The notes: generated from the letters alone by a model not told the origin. DNA of 64,000 bases from Novosphingobium nitrogenifigens DSM 19370 (GCF_000192575.1 NZ_GL876932.1:6822-70821); one strand, 5' to 3'. Shown: positions 52,458 to 62,474, numbered from the stretch's first letter. Made by a program: numbers and translations.

Positions 52458-54098
52458 ATGAAGACGGAACCGATCGCGTCCGCCCGTAAGCGGATCGTGC
52501 CGATCGCACTCTGCGCGATCCTGCTTCTCGCCGCGGCCCTGCGGGTGTGGCACATCGGCTTCGGGCTGCCGGACCTCAACGACCCGGACGAACCGGTCTT
52601 CGTGATGACCGCGCTCGACATGTTGCGCGAACACCGGCTCGACCCGGAATGGTTCGGCCATCCCGCGACTTTGCTGCTCTATGTGCTGGCGCTGATTTTC
52701 GTCCTCGTCGGCATGATCGGGTCGGCCTCGGGCAAATGGCACGGTATCCATGCCTTCGTGATGGCGGTCTATGCCGATCCGGGCGTGGTGATCGTGCCCA
52801 TGCGCCTGTTCATCGTCGGGTGCGGACTGGCGACGATCGTGCTGACCTATCGCCTCGGGCGTCGGGTGGCGGGCCCGCGTGTCGGGCTGATCGCGGCGCT
52901 CATGCTTGCCTGCAATGCGCTGCATGTCGAACTTTCGCAGATCATCCGCACCGACATGCTGGCGACCGCGCTAATGCTGTGGAGCATCGACCATGCGCTT
53001 TCGATCGCGGGCGACAGTCCCCGGGGCGGCACCCGGCGCGATCATGTCCTGGCCGGGATCGGAGCGGGGCTGGCCTGTGCGACCAAGTGGCCTGCCGTGC
53101 TGGCGCTCGTCCATGTCATGACCGCGAGCTTATGGAGCAGTCGGGGCCGATGGCTGCGCCGCATCTGGATCGCGCCGGTGGTCGCGATCATCACGCTGAT
53201 CGCGGTGTCTCCCTATCTCGTGTTCGATTACCGCACGGTCCTTCACGATCTGGGCGGCGAAGCGCGCAAGCACCACCTCGGCGCGACCGGCCACGGCCTT
53301 GGCTGGAATCTCGTCTGGTACATACGCAAGCCGCTTGCCGAAAGTTTCGGCTGGCCCGGCCTTGCCCTTGCCGCGTGCGGCATGGTCGTCGCGATCCGAC
53401 GCCATCGCATCTTTGCCGTCGCCTTGCTGCCCGGTGCCGTCGTGGTTCTGCTCGTCACCGCCGCACAGGCACTGATCTGGGAACGCTGGGCAGTTCCCTT
53501 GCTGCCCGCGATCGCCCTGTGCATCGCACTTGGGCTCGACCATCTTGCCGCGCGCCTGCCGTCTCCCTTGCAGAGGGCAATCGCACTGGCGACGGGGCTT
53601 GTGCTGGTCATCGTGCCGATGACCTTGACCGACATCCAACGCACCACCATGCGGGCTGATGATACCCGTCAGGCCGCCAGCGCCTGGGTCCGCGCCCATG
53701 TCGCCCCGGATCGTTCGGTCCTTATCGAACAGGCCGCCTTCAGCCTGCTCGATCGCCCTGGCCCTGTCCTGTTTCCCTTGGGAAACAAGGGTTGCATCGA
53801 AGTCCACCACGCTCTTTCAGCGCCGCCCTCGTACAAGAAAGTCAACGATATGCGGGCCGATCACGCCATCGTCGACATCGGCAACGTCGATCCGGCCCTG
53901 CTGCCCGGATGTACCGCCGACGTCGCCATCTTCTCCCACTATCGCCGCTATGGCGACGAGGCGGCACTCTATGGCCCTGAACTTTCCAATTACCGCGCGC
54001 TGCTGCGCAACGGGCGTATCCTGCGCACATTCACCCCCATTCCGGGCCGACGCGGTGGTCCGATCGTCGATGTCGTGCTGATGAGGCCTATCCGATAA
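52458..54098 (+). CDS. GT39-like membrane glycosyltransferase
   Basis: 546-aa protein with about 10 membrane helices. The loop GLPDLNDPDEPVFVMTALDM after TM1 carries the acidic pair typical of GT-C enzymes of the ArnT/PMT family, and ALHVELSQIIRTDMLATALM and CATKWPAVLALVHVM recall the same fold. Probably transfers a sugar from a polyprenyl carrier at the periplasmic side. Start ATG 52458 has no good Shine-Dalgarno; TTG 52446 is the alternative. The promoter region is shared with rfbF. Confidence 0.78.
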   Translation: MKTEPIASARKRIVPIALCAILLLAAALRVWHIGFGLPDLNDPDEPVFVMTALDMLREHRLDPEWFGHPATLLLYVLALIFVLVGMIGSASGKWHGIHAFVMAVYADPGVVIVPMRLFIVGCGLATIVLTYRLGRRVAGPRVGLIAALMLACNALHVELSQIIRTDMLATALMLWSIDHALSIAGDSPRGGTRRDHVLAGIGAGLACATKWPAVLALVHVMTASLWSSRGRWLRRIWIAPVVAIITLIAVSPYLVFDYRTVLHDLGGEARKHHLGATGHGLGWNLVWYIRKPLAESFGWPGLALAACGMVVAIRRHRIFAVALLPGAVVVLLVTAAQALIWERWAVPLLPAIALCIALGLDHLAARLPSPLQRAIALATGLVLVIVPMTLTDIQRTTMRADDTRQAASAWVRAHVAPDRSVLIEQAAFSLLDRPGPVLFPLGNKGCIEVHHALSAPPSYKKVNDMRADHAIVDIGNVDPALLPGCTADVAIFSHYRRYGDEAALYGPELSNYRALLRNGRILRTFTPIPGRRGGPIVDVVLMRPIR

Positions 54099-54125
54099 GG
54101 CAAAATACATGTCATATCGGATATG
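54089..54125. repeat. Inverted repeats around the 3' end of the GT39-like gene
   Basis: TATCCGATA (54089-54097) is inverted as TATCGGATA (54115-54123) with a 17-base loop, and CATATCGGATATG (54113-54125) is itself a palindrome around one G. The first arm includes the stop codon, so this may be a terminator; the second could be an operator for the GGDEF gene at 54209. Confidence 0.5.
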
Positions 54126-54144
54126 GAAATGCTCAGGACGATTG

Positions 54145-54172
54145 TTGCATTTTCTTTATCCATGAGTAATAA
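54145..54172 (+). promoter_or_regulatory. Candidate promoter for the PAS-GGDEF gene
   Basis: TTGCAT (54145-54150) and TAATAA (54167-54172) are 16 bp apart, a fair sigma-70 match, about 37 bp before the first possible start at 54209. Confidence 0.4.
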
Positions 54173-54208
54173 GATCGGATACTTCGTCAATTTTCGCGGC
54201 GATGATCC

Positions 54209-55423
54209 TTGCAATACTATCTCGAGCGCATCCCCGAGGACTTTGACGGTCTTGCCTTCGATCCGTTATGCCGGATGGCCTGCGCCATGCCGGGGATTGC
54301 GGGGGTCGAAATCACGGTGGAGGGCGCTTCGCGGCGCTGGTCCCATGCCTGCGGCGGGGTGCAACGCCATCTCGTGGGGCAGATCGCCTTCGGCCCCGAC
54401 GACATCGGCACGCTCGCCCTGCTCGACGAAAGTCCACGCGAGGCATCGGAGGACGAGCGGATCGGCTGGGAACCCCTGCGCACTCTCGCTCACCAATTGC
54501 TGGCTCTGCAACTCGATTTCCAGGTCCTGTCCCGGCGGCAGAAATTCTACCAGTTGCTCGCCGACGCTTCGACCGAAACGATCGTCCGCGCCGATCTCGA
54601 CGGCGTCCGGCGGTATTTCTCCCCCTCGATCCGCGAATTGCTGGGGTATGAACCCGATGAACTGATCGGCACCCGGGCAGCGGACATCACTCACCCCGAC
54701 GACATCGCCCCGCTCGCGGCCTTGATGAAGACCCTCCGCGAAGGCCAGATGGAAACCGCGGTCTGCGAATTGCGGCAACAGCACAAGAACGGCTCGTGGG
54801 TCTGGATAGAAGCCTCACTACGACTGACGCGAAACAGAAATACCGGAGAACCGGATGGTTATGTCGTGTCGGTGCGCAGCATCGACCGACGCAAGGCCTA
54901 CGAGGCCCGGCTCGAACGACTGGCGGGTAGCGATGAATTGACCGGCCTGCCCAATCGGGCTCTATTCCGCCGCCTGCTTGACGAACGGCTCACCTCAGAG
55001 ACGCGGTTTGCACTGCTTTACATGGATCTCGACGGGTTCAAGCAAGTCAACGACCAACTCGGCCATCACACCGGCGATATGGTCCTGCGTGCATTGGGCG
55101 TGCGGCTGGCCTCGCATTTACGCACTGAGGATGTCGTCGCGCGTCTGGGTGGAGACGAATTCACCGCCCTGATTGATATGCACAGCAAGGGCGATACGCA
55201 GGGCAAGAATATCGCGGCCCTATGCGAACGCCTGATTGCAGCAGCGGCCACCCCGTTCTCGACCCCGGATGGCGAAATCACCGTGGGACTGAGTATCGGC
55301 ATCGCTACATCCTTGGGAAACATCCGCGATGCCGACATGCTGCTTTTCCGTGCGGACCGCGCACTCTATGAGGCAAAGAACGCGGGGAAGAACACCTATC
55401 GCTTTGCCGATCCTGCAGGATAA
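54209..55423 (+). CDS. PAS-GGDEF diguanylate cyclase with intact inhibition site
   Basis: 404-aa cytoplasmic protein. An N-terminal region of about 110 residues, GAF-like (LGQIAFGPDDIGTLALLDES), is followed by PAS/PAC (YFSPSIRELLGYEPDELIGT, KNGSWVWIEASLRLTRNRNT) and a GGDEF domain with DELTGLPNRALF, YMDLDGFKQVND and the active ARLGGDEF. The I-site RTED stands exactly five residues before GGDEF, so product inhibition is expected. An in-frame TGA lies just upstream of TTG 54209, which limits the start; ATG 54284 or others are possible. Confidence 0.9.
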   Translation: MQYYLERIPEDFDGLAFDPLCRMACAMPGIAGVEITVEGASRRWSHACGGVQRHLVGQIAFGPDDIGTLALLDESPREASEDERIGWEPLRTLAHQLLALQLDFQVLSRRQKFYQLLADASTETIVRADLDGVRRYFSPSIRELLGYEPDELIGTRAADITHPDDIAPLAALMKTLREGQMETAVCELRQQHKNGSWVWIEASLRLTRNRNTGEPDGYVVSVRSIDRRKAYEARLERLAGSDELTGLPNRALFRRLLDERLTSETRFALLYMDLDGFKQVNDQLGHHTGDMVLRALGVRLASHLRTEDVVARLGGDEFTALIDMHSKGDTQGKNIAALCERLIAAAATPFSTPDGEITVGLSIGIATSLGNIRDADMLLFRADRALYEAKNAGKNTYRFADPAG

Positions 55424-55484
55424 TACCAAGCTGCGATGAGTTTCTCTCATTGCAGGTCCGCATAAGGCCCTTCGATGCCTGCGA

Positions 55485-57308
55485 TCAAAATTGCCCGATC
55501 GCGTGACAAGTACGAGCCGCAACCAGCATGCTGGCCATGGCGGCGCGATCGAGAGGACGCGCAAAGAGGTATCCCTGCCCCAGCGTGCAGCCCAGATTGC
55601 GCAGTTGCATAGCCTGCGACGCGCTTTCGACGCCTTCGGCGACGACCAGAATATCCATGCGGCGGGCGGCGTGAAGCAAGCCGCCGACAATGGCTGCCTG
55701 TCGCGCGTCGGTCAGAACGCCGTTGCTCAGCCGGGAGTCGATCTTCATGGCATAGAGCGGCAATGTCAGCAGGGGTTCCACCATGCCGCCGTCCAGGCCG
55801 AAATCGTCGAGCACAATGCGAATGCCCCTTGCATGAAGCCCGGTAACCGTCTGCATAAACCCCGCGTCGCGGGTCGCGGCGCAAACTTTCTCGGGAATTT
55901 CGATCACCAGTTGCGCCGGGTTGAGCCCATGATGCTCAATGGCATTGGCAACCAGCTTTTCCAGCCGCCCGCCCAGAAAGTCCGCCTTTGACACATTGAT
56001 GCCGATCGGACCTCCATGCAGGCCGAGCGCCGCCCAATCGCGCATGTCCCGCGCCACCAGTTCGAGCATGCGCGCAGTCAGTTCCGCCGCGACCTTGGGA
56101 TCGTCGGTCGCATCCTGAAAACTCGCGGCGGAAAGCACGTCGCCCTTCGCCATCCGCAACCGGCACAAGGCTTCAAGGCCGATGATCTCATAGGTGTCGA
56201 GCCGGACGATCGGCTGGTAATGCGCTTCGATCCGCCCCTCGGCCAGAGCCGCGCTCAGATCCCGGACCGCCGCGATGCGATGCATGATCCGCGTATCGAT
56301 GCCCGGCCAATACCGGACAAAACCGCCGCGGCGGACTTCCTTGGCATGATAGAGCGCAATGTCGGCGTTCTGCAGGACGGTTTCGGGGGTGCGGTCGGTG
56401 ATCGCGACCAGCGCGCCGCCGATAGTCCCGCGCGGGATGATCGTGTGGCCTTCGCACACCATGACCGTGCTCAGCCGGGTCAGGACATCTTCGGCAAAGC
56501 CATCGAGATCGCTGAGCGCGGCGGCCGCTTCGACCAGAATGGTGAACTCGTCACCCCCGGTGCGGAACACCCGGTCGGGCGCAATCGAGGCCGCGACCCG
56601 CGTCGCGACGGTCTGCAACAACTGATCCCCGATCGGATGACCGAAGCTGTCGTTGGTGACTTTGAGATTGTCGAGATCGAGCACCAGCAAGGCCCACCGC
56701 CCCGCAACAGAGCAATCGAGTCCGGCCAGCGCCGCCCCGAATGCCGCCCGGTTGGGCAGGCCGGTCAGCGCATCGACCAGTGCCTGGCGCTCGCGTTCCT
56801 GCACGCGGCGGTGCCGGGCAAGGGCAATCCCGCACAGTTCGGTGCAGGCCTCTATGATGCCCTGTTCGTTTGGACCTGGCGCACGCGCTTCCTGATAATA
56901 GAGCGCGAACGTTGCGACGACCCGGCCGGAATGGTCGAGAATCGGGGTCGACCAGCACGCGTGCAGACCAAAGGAAAGCGCGAGATAGCGATAATCGTGC
57001 CAGCGCGGGTCCGTGGCAATATCGGTGACCACCACCGGTTCGCGCAGATAAGCCGCACTGCCGCACGAGCCGACTTTCGGCCCGATCATCAGCCCGTCGA
57101 TGGCATCGTTATAGGCCCTCGGCAGGCTCGGCGCAGACAGCGGATGAAGGTATCCTTCGCGATCGACTTCCAGCACCGAGCACAGCAGCCCCGGCGCCAG
57201 TTCCTCCACCTGATGGCACAAAGTGTCGATCGTCAGCTTGAGGTCGGCCCCCTTCGCGATCATCTCCAAAATGGTGTTGCGCAGCGCGAGCACCCGTTTC
57301 CCTGTCAT
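55485..57308 (-). CDS. GAF-GGDEF-EAL c-di-GMP protein
   Basis: 607-aa soluble protein. GAF domain (about residues 20-165; VGSCGSAAYLREPVVVTDIA, DPRWHDYRYLALSFGL, CWSTPILDHSGRVVATFALY), GGDEF (DALTGLPNRAAFGAAL, VLDLDNLKVTNDSFGHPIGD, intact FRTGGDEF) and EAL (GLEALCRLRM, IGINVSKADFLGG, VLDDFGLDGG, MKIDSRL, VVAEGVES, GQGYLFARP). Both catalytic motifs look usable; the usual EITE appears as EIPE. No I-site RxxD before GGDEF (APDRVFRTGGDEF has a shifted Asp). Converges with the GGDEF gene at 54209. The GAF may sense a small ligand. Confidence 0.92.
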   Translation of the reverse strand: MTGKRVLALRNTILEMIAKGADLKLTIDTLCHQVEELAPGLLCSVLEVDREGYLHPLSAPSLPRAYNDAIDGLMIGPKVGSCGSAAYLREPVVVTDIATDPRWHDYRYLALSFGLHACWSTPILDHSGRVVATFALYYQEARAPGPNEQGIIEACTELCGIALARHRRVQERERQALVDALTGLPNRAAFGAALAGLDCSVAGRWALLVLDLDNLKVTNDSFGHPIGDQLLQTVATRVAASIAPDRVFRTGGDEFTILVEAAAALSDLDGFAEDVLTRLSTVMVCEGHTIIPRGTIGGALVAITDRTPETVLQNADIALYHAKEVRRGGFVRYWPGIDTRIMHRIAAVRDLSAALAEGRIEAHYQPIVRLDTYEIIGLEALCRLRMAKGDVLSAASFQDATDDPKVAAELTARMLELVARDMRDWAALGLHGGPIGINVSKADFLGGRLEKLVANAIEHHGLNPAQLVIEIPEKVCAATRDAGFMQTVTGLHARGIRIVLDDFGLDGGMVEPLLTLPLYAMKIDSRLSNGVLTDARQAAIVGGLLHAARRMDILVVAEGVESASQAMQLRNLGCTLGQGYLFARPLDRAAMASMLVAARTCHAIGQF

Positions 57309-57592
57309 CGATTGGCCGAAGATTCGATCTCCCGTCCTAGCCGCCGACAGTTAACATTCTGAAAACCGCGCAATCGGTTTACGGCAAAAGATCGACCTTT
57401 CCAAGCGCCCTCTCATCAAACGAAGAAGCCGTTGTTTTATATCCGAAGTGGATATTGTTTGAAAGCAAGAAGAACCGGAATTCCTGGTTTTCCCTGATGA
57501 CGATTCCCACCATCCACTCGGAAAATCCGGATTTTTCTGCTCTGAGGCCCGCTCACTCCGAATGAATATTACCACGCCATCCCACCCCGGGA
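57309..57592. other. Intergenic stretch with palindrome ATATCC-n5-GGATAT
   Basis: 284 bp between the GAF-GGDEF-EAL gene and the porin. ATATCC (57439-57444) is inverted as GGATAT (57450-57455) around GAAGT. The half-site resembles the one at 54113-54125 near the other GGDEF gene. No gene is supported. Confidence 0.45.
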
Positions 57593-59137
57593 TCAGAATC
57601 GGTAGCTGAGCCAGCCCGCCAGAAAGGTTGAGTTGGTAAACCCCGCGCGTTTGAGCACGTCGCCCGCCAGCATCCGTTCAGCGCGTCCGGTGAAGGTAAG
57701 ACGCGAAGTCAGCGGCCAGACGACCTGGGCCCGCACGACGCGTCCCACGTCATGACCGCGCACGGCCTGCGTGCCTGCATAGGCAGTCCCGTTCGAGCGA
57801 TAGACCGCATCGGTATCGTCATTGCGCCAGACCTTTTCGTATTCGATGGTCGTGCGCACGGTCTTGAACGCGTGGAACGTGAAATTGGGCGCAATCGCGC
57901 GCATGTTGGTCGGGGTCAGGAACAGGCCGTAGCTGTAATAGATATTGTTCCCGAACGGCGAGAACGCATCGCGCAGCTTGCCCCCCTGAAACGCGCCGCC
58001 GCCCGAGGCATAGTCGGCATGAATACCAAGGCGGGGGGCCTTGGCGTCCTTACCCAGACGCCATGTCTGCGCCAGAAACGCCTGCCACGCGTCAATCGGG
58101 CGGGCATTCTGGTATCCGCCCTGATGATTGACCGTCCAGTCGATAGTGACGCGCCCGATTTCGCCCCACAGCCGCGCCCCGGTATAGATGCGCTGTTCGC
58201 GCGCAGCCGTAGTGCCCCAGGTCGCGGCCAGATTGCGATAACGCCACAGAAACGGGTCGAGATAGAGCTTCGACCCGCCAAGCAGGCCGCGCGGCACGAC
58301 CCAGCCCGCCGTAACGCCGGAAAAGCGGCGCGACAGGTCGCTGATATCGTCGCCCGTGCCGCCGTTGCCATAGCCCGTCATGTGCAGGTCGAAGAGATCC
58401 GCGCGCAGCGTGGGACCGCGCACCCAAGCCCGCACGCCGTTTTCGACCTGCCGCACGTTGTTGTTGTCGCGCTGGGACACCAGGAGGTTCGGCCCGTCGG
58501 TGAATTCCTGCCGTCCATAGCGGACGCCGAAATGGACCGAGCCCACCTTTTCGCTCGCTTCGGCAAAGCTCTGCAACCAGACGAGATCATTGCGCTGGGT
58601 ACCCGTCGGTGTGCCCAGATTGATGCCCGAGAGCCCGCCATGGGCGACTTCGCCGTAAAAGCGGATATGGCTGCCGATGTGGAGGTCCGCGCCCCCGACC
58701 AGACGCAGCATGTCCTGCCGCTGCGCCTCGACATCCTTGAGCCCCGGATTGGTGGTGAGGTTGGTGCGGAACCGCGCCTCGCCGCTGAGCGTCAGGTAGA
58801 TGTCGTGGCTGCTGTCGAAGGAAATGCACTTGAGACGGTCGAGCACATCGTGGCGATTGCGCGCGTCGCACATGCGGCGCCAATCCTCGCCCCAGCGCGA
58901 CAGGTTGTAGCCCGCCGTCGTCGCGCCGTCCCCGATCGCTTCGTTGGGATAGACCGAGACGGCCGGTTCAGCCGGATTGCGCGTGCTCTTGTAAGCGCCG
59001 AACGTGATGCCGTTGTTCGAGGAAGCAGCAGAATCCTGCGCCGACCGGAGATCCTGTTCGGCGGCGTGGGCGGAAACCGTGCAGGACAGCGCGCAGGCGC
59101 AAGTCAGCAGCGCCCGCCGCGTGAGACGGTACGTCAT
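57593..59137 (-). CDS. Alginate-export-family outer-membrane porin
   Basis: 514-aa outer-membrane beta-barrel. Signal peptide with CTVSAHAAEQD cleavage, then strands such as YLTLSGEARFRTNLTTNPG, HIRFYGEVAHGGLSG, SVHFGVRYGRQEFTDGPNLL and a C-terminal GWLSYRF ending in Phe. The family is named for alginate export, but no alginate gene is near. It lies 74 bp downstream of dctA on the same strand, so it more likely lets C4-dicarboxylates or a related acid through the outer membrane (inference). Confidence 0.88.
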   Translation of the reverse strand: MTYRLTRRALLTCACALSCTVSAHAAEQDLRSAQDSAASSNNGITFGAYKSTRNPAEPAVSVYPNEAIGDGATTAGYNLSRWGEDWRRMCDARNRHDVLDRLKCISFDSSHDIYLTLSGEARFRTNLTTNPGLKDVEAQRQDMLRLVGGADLHIGSHIRFYGEVAHGGLSGINLGTPTGTQRNDLVWLQSFAEASEKVGSVHFGVRYGRQEFTDGPNLLVSQRDNNNVRQVENGVRAWVRGPTLRADLFDLHMTGYGNGGTGDDISDLSRRFSGVTAGWVVPRGLLGGSKLYLDPFLWRYRNLAATWGTTAAREQRIYTGARLWGEIGRVTIDWTVNHQGGYQNARPIDAWQAFLAQTWRLGKDAKAPRLGIHADYASGGGAFQGGKLRDAFSPFGNNIYYSYGLFLTPTNMRAIAPNFTFHAFKTVRTTIEYEKVWRNDDTDAVYRSNGTAYAGTQAVRGHDVGRVVRAQVVWPLTSRLTFTGRAERMLAGDVLKRAGFTNSTFLAGWLSYRF

Positions 59138-59211
59138 GGGGTTATCCTGTTATCTTGTGTGCGAACCGAAGAGCGCGGCCCTTTTGCGGGCCGTCACCCG
59201 TGCAGGAAATG

Positions 59212-60522
59212 TCAGGCCGCGTTCTGGCCGGCAGGACGGGCGGCAAGCGCGGCATTCAGGCGTTCGCGGTCCAGCTGCCCTTCCCACCGCGACACCACGA
59301 TCGTCGCGACCGCATTGCCGATGAAGTTGGTCAGAGAACGGCACTCGCTCATGAAACGGTCGACCCCGAGGATCAACGCCATGCCGGCGACCGGAACCGA
59401 AGGCACGATCGACAGCGTCGCGGCCAGCGTGATGAACCCGGCCCCGGTGACGCCCGCCGCACCTTTCGAGGACAGCATGGCCACGCCCAGCAGCAGTGCC
59501 TGTTCGCCGAGCGAGAGGTGAACCCCGGTCGCCTGGGCAATGAACAGCGCGGCCAGCGTCATGTAGATATTGGTGCCGTCGAGATTGAACGAATAGCCGG
59601 TCGGAACCACCAGCCCGACGATGGCCTTGGGACAACCCGCCGCTTCAAGCTTGGAAATAAGCCCCGGCAACGCGCTTTCGGACGAGGACGTACCGAGCAC
59701 CAGCAGCAGTTCGGTCTTGAGATAGGCGATCAGGCGCAGGATCGAGAACCCGCAGACTCGCGCCACCAGTCCCAGCACGACCAGCACGAACAGCGCCGAG
59801 GTGAAATAGAACGTCGCGACCAGCCCGAGCAGTGCCAGCAGCGCGCCGATGCCGTATTTGCCGATGGTGAACGCCATGGCGCCAAAGGCCCCGATCGGAG
59901 CGGCCTTCATGACCAGCCCGACCAGACGGAACACGACGTCGCACAGGCTTTCCAGCATGGTCGTGACCGGTTCGCCGACTTCCCCGGCGAGCGAGAGCGC
60001 AATGCCGAAGAGGATGGCGACGAAGACGACCTGCAGGATATTGCCCTGGACCAGCGCGGACCCGACGGTGTCGGGAATGATCCCGGTCAGGAACCCGACA
60101 ACGCTGGTTTCATGCGCCTTGACCGCATATTCGCTGACTTTGGCCGCGCTGAGCGTCGCCGGATCGACGTGGAGCGCGGCACCGGGCTGAACCAGATTGC
60201 CGACGATCATGCCGACGATCAGCGCGAGTGTCGAAAACACGAAGAAATAGCCGAACGCCTTGCCCGCAACCCGACCGACCGCGGCCAGATCGCGCATCCC
60301 GGCGACCCCGGTGACGATGGTCAGGAAAATGACCGGGGCAATGACCATTTTCACCAGCTTGATGAAAGCATCGCCCAGCGGCTGCATCGCAGCGCCCGTG
60401 GCGGGAGCGAAGTGCCCCAGCACCACGCCCGCGGCAATGGCGACCACCACCTGGACATAGAGATGCCGGTGAAGCCCCCGCTTTGCCGACGCAGGCACGG
60501 TTTCGGATGGGAATTCGCGCAT
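59212..60522 (-). CDS. dctA: C4-dicarboxylate transporter DctA
   Basis: 436-aa sodium/proton-coupled symporter of the glutamate transporter family. Signatures: [80 protein letters not shown] and [23 protein letters not shown] 60522 follows AAGG and is preferred over TTG 60528. The divergent dctB-dctD genes should control it. It imports succinate, fumarate, malate across the inner membrane. Confidence 0.95.
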   Translation of the reverse strand: MREFPSETVPASAKRGLHRHLYVQVVVAIAAGVVLGHFAPATGAAMQPLGDAFIKLVKMVIAPVIFLTIVTGVAGMRDLAAVGRVAGKAFGYFFVFSTLALIVGMIVGNLVQPGAALHVDPATLSAAKVSEYAVKAHETSVVGFLTGIIPDTVGSALVQGNILQVVFVAILFGIALSLAGEVGEPVTTMLESLCDVVFRLVGLVMKAAPIGAFGAMAFTIGKYGIGALLALLGLVATFYFTSALFVLVVLGLVARVCGFSILRLIAYLKTELLLVLGTSSSESALPGLISKLEAAGCPKAIVGLVVPTGYSFNLDGTNIYMTLAALFIAQATGVHLSLGEQALLLGVAMLSSKGAAGVTGAGFITLAATLSIVPSVPVAGMALILGVDRFMSECRSLTNFIGNAVATIVVSRWEGQLDRERLNAALAARPAGQNAA

Positions 60523-60699
60523 GGGCAACCTTTCGTCCTCTCTCGGAAACGGTCTTCCGCCGCTTCGGAGATCGATTTTGCCGGTCGGGCAGACAAATTC
60601 AACATCGCCGCGATAATCCCATACCTCATTGATATTAGATGATTATATCCACCGTCACGACAAGCATCCGTGTAGATTTCAACACTGGAAATTGACCCT

Positions 60700-60719
60700 T
60701 AGTGCAAGTTTTTGCACAA
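60700..60719. promoter_or_regulatory. Inverted repeat at the start of dctB, possible DctD-binding site
   Basis: On the minus strand it reads TGTGC-AAAAACTT-GCACT, close to known DctD sites of the form TGTGC-n(6-8)-GCACA. It covers the GTG start of dctB (60702) and lies about 180 bp upstream of the dctA ATG. It could thus serve dctA activation or dctB autocontrol. No sigma-54 -24/-12 promoter was found nearby. Confidence 0.4.
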
Positions 60720-62474
60720 CAAGGCATGGCCGCCCCGCTTCTCCCGACTCGGCTCGATCAACGCCTTGCCCTGCCGGTGCTCGTCGGCATGGCTCTCTTG
60801 GTCGTGCTGATCGCGTGGCAGGCCGGACACCTGACCCGGCGCGCCTATATTGCCGAAGCCTCGGGCCAGCTCGATGTCGATGCGGGCCTGCGGGCGGCGC
60901 TCATTCAGGCGGAAATCGACCGCTTTCACCTGCTCCCCATGGCCCTTGCCGAAGATCGCGATATCGCCGCTGCGCTTGCCGGAGCGCAGGACGCGACACC
61001 GCGCCTCGACCAGCGGCTCGAAACACTGGCGCAGGAAACCGGGGCCGCCGATCTCTATCTCTTGCGCGGCGACGGCACCGCCATTGCCGCCAGCAATTTC
61101 CGCAAGCCGACATCCTTCGTCGGCCACAGCTTTGCCTTCCGCGACTATTACCGCGACGCGCTCCGCAAGGGCAGCAGCATGCAGTTCGGGCTTGGGACCA
61201 CCAGCCATCGCCCCGGCCTCTATTTCGCGCGGCGCACCGTCGGTAACGGGTTTATCGTCGTCAAACGCGAGTTCCTGGGAATCGAGGCGGAATGGGCAGG
61301 AGCCCCCGGCCTCACGCTGGTGACGGATGCGGACGGCGTCGTTGTCGTCGCCAGCGCGCCCGACTTGCGCTTTCGCACGATGCAGCGGCTCGATCCCGCA
61401 CGCGAGGCGCGGGTACGGGCAGCCCTGCGCGCCGATCGCGGCCCCCTGCAACCGCTGGGCGTCACCCCCACGGGCGAAGGGCCGCTGGTGCGGATCGACA
61501 CGCTCGGCGAAGGGCAATGGATCCATGCCATGGCCCCGGCGGGCGTGTCGGGATGGCATGTCCACCGCTTCGTGCCCGTGGGCGAACACATCGCCAATGC
61601 GCAGCGCATGGCATGGGCTCTGGGTGCCCTTGCGGGCGTGGTCGTCCTCGCCGCGCTCGCAGGCCTGTGGCTGCGGCGCCATCGGCAACAGCTGCGCACG
61701 GCCGAGCTCAAGGCCGAAGTCGATGTCCGCACCGCCGAACTGCGCCGCGAGATCGCCGAACGCACCGAAGTCGAACAGCGCGCCGATCTCCTGCGCGAGG
61801 AATTGCGGCAGGCCAATCGCCTCGCCACACTGGGGCAGGTAACTGCGGGCATCGCCCACGAAACCGCCCAACCGGTCGCCGCGATCCGGTCCTATGCCGA
61901 CAACGGCATCGCCTTTCTCGAACGCGGGAACATCGCCACCGCGCGCGCCAATTTTACCGCGATCAGCGGATTGACCGAACGGGTCGGGGCGATCACTGCC
62001 CAATTGCGCAATTTCTCGCGGCGGCGCGAGGATCAGGTCCGCGCCATGCCGCTCAGCGAAGCGGTCGAGGGCGCGCTCCTGATCCTGCGTCCCCGTCTGG
62101 GCGGCATTGCCTGCGACATCGCGCTGGGCGAAGACCCGCTGGTCATGGCCAGTCGGCTGCGGCTGGAACAGGTTCTGGTCAACCTGCTCCACAATGCCAT
62201 CGACGCTCTCTCCAGCCGGCCCGACGCGCGCATCGAGCTTGTCGCCACACAGGAAGGAGGCCGCGTCCGCCTGCGCATCCGCGACAACGGCCCCGGCATA
62301 TCGCCTGAAATCGCCGGGCGCCTGTTCACACCCTTTGCCACCTCGCGCACCCATGGCCTTGGCCTCGGCCTTGTCATCGCACAGGACATCATGCGCGAGA
62401 TGGACGGGGAAATCGTTGCCGTGGACAGCGCCGAGGGCGCAGTCTTCGACGTTCTGCTGAAAGCTGCCGAATGA
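60702..62474 (+). CDS. dctB: DctB-type sensor histidine kinase
   Basis: 590-aa membrane kinase sensing C4-dicarboxylates. TM1 (PVLVGMALLVVLIAWQAG, about residues 26-46), periplasmic double-PDC-like sensor (TSFVGHSFAFRDYYRDALR, GLTLVTDADGVVVVASAP), TM2 (ALGALAGVVVLAALAGLWL), coiled coil, HisKA with His in VTAGIAHETAQPVAAI, HATPase (NLLHNAIDAL, DNGPGIS, GLGLGLVIAQ). The H-box HETAQP differs from the usual HELNQP but keeps His. GTG 60702 or ATG 60726 start. The stop overlaps the dctD start by ATGA (62471-62474). Confidence 0.92.
   Translation: MQVFAQQGMAAPLLPTRLDQRLALPVLVGMALLVVLIAWQAGHLTRRAYIAEASGQLDVDAGLRAALIQAEIDRFHLLPMALAEDRDIAAALAGAQDATPRLDQRLETLAQETGAADLYLLRGDGTAIAASNFRKPTSFVGHSFAFRDYYRDALRKGSSMQFGLGTTSHRPGLYFARRTVGNGFIVVKREFLGIEAEWAGAPGLTLVTDADGVVVVASAPDLRFRTMQRLDPAREARVRAALRADRGPLQPLGVTPTGEGPLVRIDTLGEGQWIHAMAPAGVSGWHVHRFVPVGEHIANAQRMAWALGALAGVVVLAALAGLWLRRHRQQLRTAELKAEVDVRTAELRREIAERTEVEQRADLLREELRQANRLATLGQVTAGIAHETAQPVAAIRSYADNGIAFLERGNIATARANFTAISGLTERVGAITAQLRNFSRRREDQVRAMPLSEAVEGALLILRPRLGGIACDIALGEDPLVMASRLRLEQVLVNLLHNAIDALSSRPDARIELVATQEGGRVRLRIRDNGPGISPEIAGRLFTPFATSRTHGLGLGLVIAQDIMREMDGEIVAVDSAEGAVFDVLLKAAE

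Noticed and set aside
57593..59137. Alginate exporter AlgE
   Set aside because: Family name only; no alginate biosynthesis gene in the window and context is dicarboxylate transport.
60523..60701. Sigma-54 promoter for dctA
   Set aside because: Looked for TGGCAC-n5-TTGC on the minus strand; only poor matches, so not listed.
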